DNA of 40,900 nucleotides from an uncultured Olsenella sp. Its GTDB lineage: Bacteria > Actinomycetota > Coriobacteriia > Coriobacteriales > Atopobiaceae. Both the position numbers and the translations under genes were made by a program. The DNA lies in contig CAUGFC010000002.1 of NCBI GenBank assembly GCA_959598545.1, forward strand, positions 1-40,900. The letters are read 5' to 3'. The notes beneath the pieces were generated by a model. The model did no database searches. It was not told the DNA's origin and saw only the letters and a list, made by a program, of their open reading frames with translations. Below, piece after piece: positions 40,124-40,900 of this stretch (positions within the stretch are counted from its first letter, which is position 1; each line of letters starts with the position of its first letter).

Positions 40124-40900
40124 ATGGCAAATGCAAAGACACTGGTCGTCGGCGGCCAGTCGCTCAACGTCATCGACGATACCGCGCGCAGCAACGCGCA
40201 GACGGCGCTCAACAACGCCGAGTACAACCGCCAGGGCCAAATCGGCAAGTACGGCGGGCAGAACATCGCCACCATCCTGGCGGGAGAGATCGGCAGCGGC
40301 AGCGTGTACGACGCGCTGCACAAGCGAGCGGCGGTCGGCAACTTCGCGGGCCTTCGCGTCGGGGACTACATCGACGTGCCCCTCGTGAGCGCATCCGCCG
40401 TCGCGGCCCAGCAGTCCGTGCGCTTCCTGCTGGCCCACATCGACCCGTATCTTTATTGCGGCGACAACAGCAAGGGCCACCACATCGCGTTCGTGGCGTC
40501 CGCCCCAGTGGCCGTGGCAAAAACAGTGACAGGCGTGGCAAACGACAGCTTCCTGATGTGGAACACCACCAACACGAACCAGGGCACCGCCGACCAGAAA
40601 TGCCCCTACCCCAACAGCAACCTCAAGGCGTGGGAGACGGCCTTCGAGGCCTGCCTGCCCGAGGGGCTGACCAAGTACCTGCTGACCCAGCGCGTCCTGC
40701 TGGAGGAGCGTTACAGCGCCAGCGGCGCGCTCAACGACTCCAACTCGTGGAGCTGGCAGGATATCGGCAAGGTGTTCTCGCTGTCCGAGATGGAGGTGTA
40801 CGGATGCCCGGTGTGGGGCACCAAGGGCTACAGCGTCGGCTTTGACTGCCAGTGGGACCTGTTCAGGGACACCGCGCACCGAATCAACGGAACGCGGTGC
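40124..40900 (+). CDS. DUF6273-like tail/receptor-region protein (truncated by window)
   Basis: 259 codons are open to the window edge with no stop. AAGGAGG precedes the ATG. The region NSNLKAWETAFEACLPEGL, then KVFSLSEMEVYG, fits DUF6273 domains found in phage tail and surface proteins. Cys and Trp content is higher than in the neighbouring fibres. The C-terminus is unseen. Confidence 0.75.
   Translation, partial: MANAKTLVVGGQSLNVIDDTARSNAQTALNNAEYNRQGQIGKYGGQNIATILAGEIGSGSVYDALHKRAAVGNFAGLRVGDYIDVPLVSASAVAAQQSVRFLLAHIDPYLYCGDNSKGHHIAFVASAPVAVAKTVTGVANDSFLMWNTTNTNQGTADQKCPYPNSNLKAWETAFEACLPEGLTKYLLTQRVLLEERYSASGALNDSNSWSWQDIGKVFSLSEMEVYGCPVWGTKGYSVGFDCQWDLFRDTAHRINGTRC

Overview
The window joins a bacterial chromosome (about 1-7640) to the left part of a tailed-phage prophage (about 7640-40900, continuing past the window). 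High G+C, an actinobacterial-type Rho with a very long Ala/Lys/Arg-rich N-terminus, many GTG starts and dense ATGA/GTGA overlaps suggest a gut Coriobacteriia host of the Collinsella type. That placement is inference, since no rRNA is present.

Host part: rho; a two-gene unit of an Ala-rich membrane-anchored protein and a VanZ-like protein; a convergent ROK-family sugar kinase; and a class I/II aminotransferase. Intrinsic terminators separate the units. A tRNA-His and two identical tandem tRNA-Lys(CTT) genes follow, with their own promoter. The prophage begins just after the second tRNA-Lys, so tRNA-Lys is the probable attachment gene.

Left prophage arm (7798-10704, minus strand): a tyrosine integrase, an AbiF/Abi_2 abortive-infection protein with a HEPN motif, and a CI-like repressor. 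Between abiF and the repressor lies a promoter followed by a short structured RNA that ends in a terminator-like hairpin just before the abiF ribosome binding site. This matches the RNA antitoxin/AbiF toxin arrangement and is the most interesting system here. The switch region (10705-10849) carries three TACG-N5-CGTA operators.

Early plus-strand genes (10850-19592): Cro-like protein, a second HTH protein, tiny membrane proteins, an Xis-like protein, a ParB-like protein, a second complete tyrosine recombinase, a replisome-organizer-like protein whose gene contains a 12-bp iteron-like tract (candidate origin), and a long run of small, translationally coupled zinc-ribbon, nuclease-like and unknown proteins. 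The run ends in a hairpin and a sigma-region-4-like (ArpU/DUF1492 type) late regulator.

Late region: directly after the late regulator come twelve 10-bp repeats ending at a -10 element with no -35, then a leader with a terminator. This looks like an activator-dependent, possibly attenuated late promoter. Next are an HNH nuclease, a ParB-DUF4417 fusion, an HExxH metallopeptidase plus small acidic protein cassette closed by its own terminator, small and large terminase, portal, MuF-like head protein, scaffold, major capsid, four neck genes, major tail protein, tail chaperones joined by an A AAA AAC -1 frameshift, a 1052-aa tape measure (siphovirus), FN3-like tail protein, baseplate hub, a small baseplate protein, an Ala-rich fibre and a truncated DUF6273-like tail protein. 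Lysis genes and the right attachment site are outside the window.
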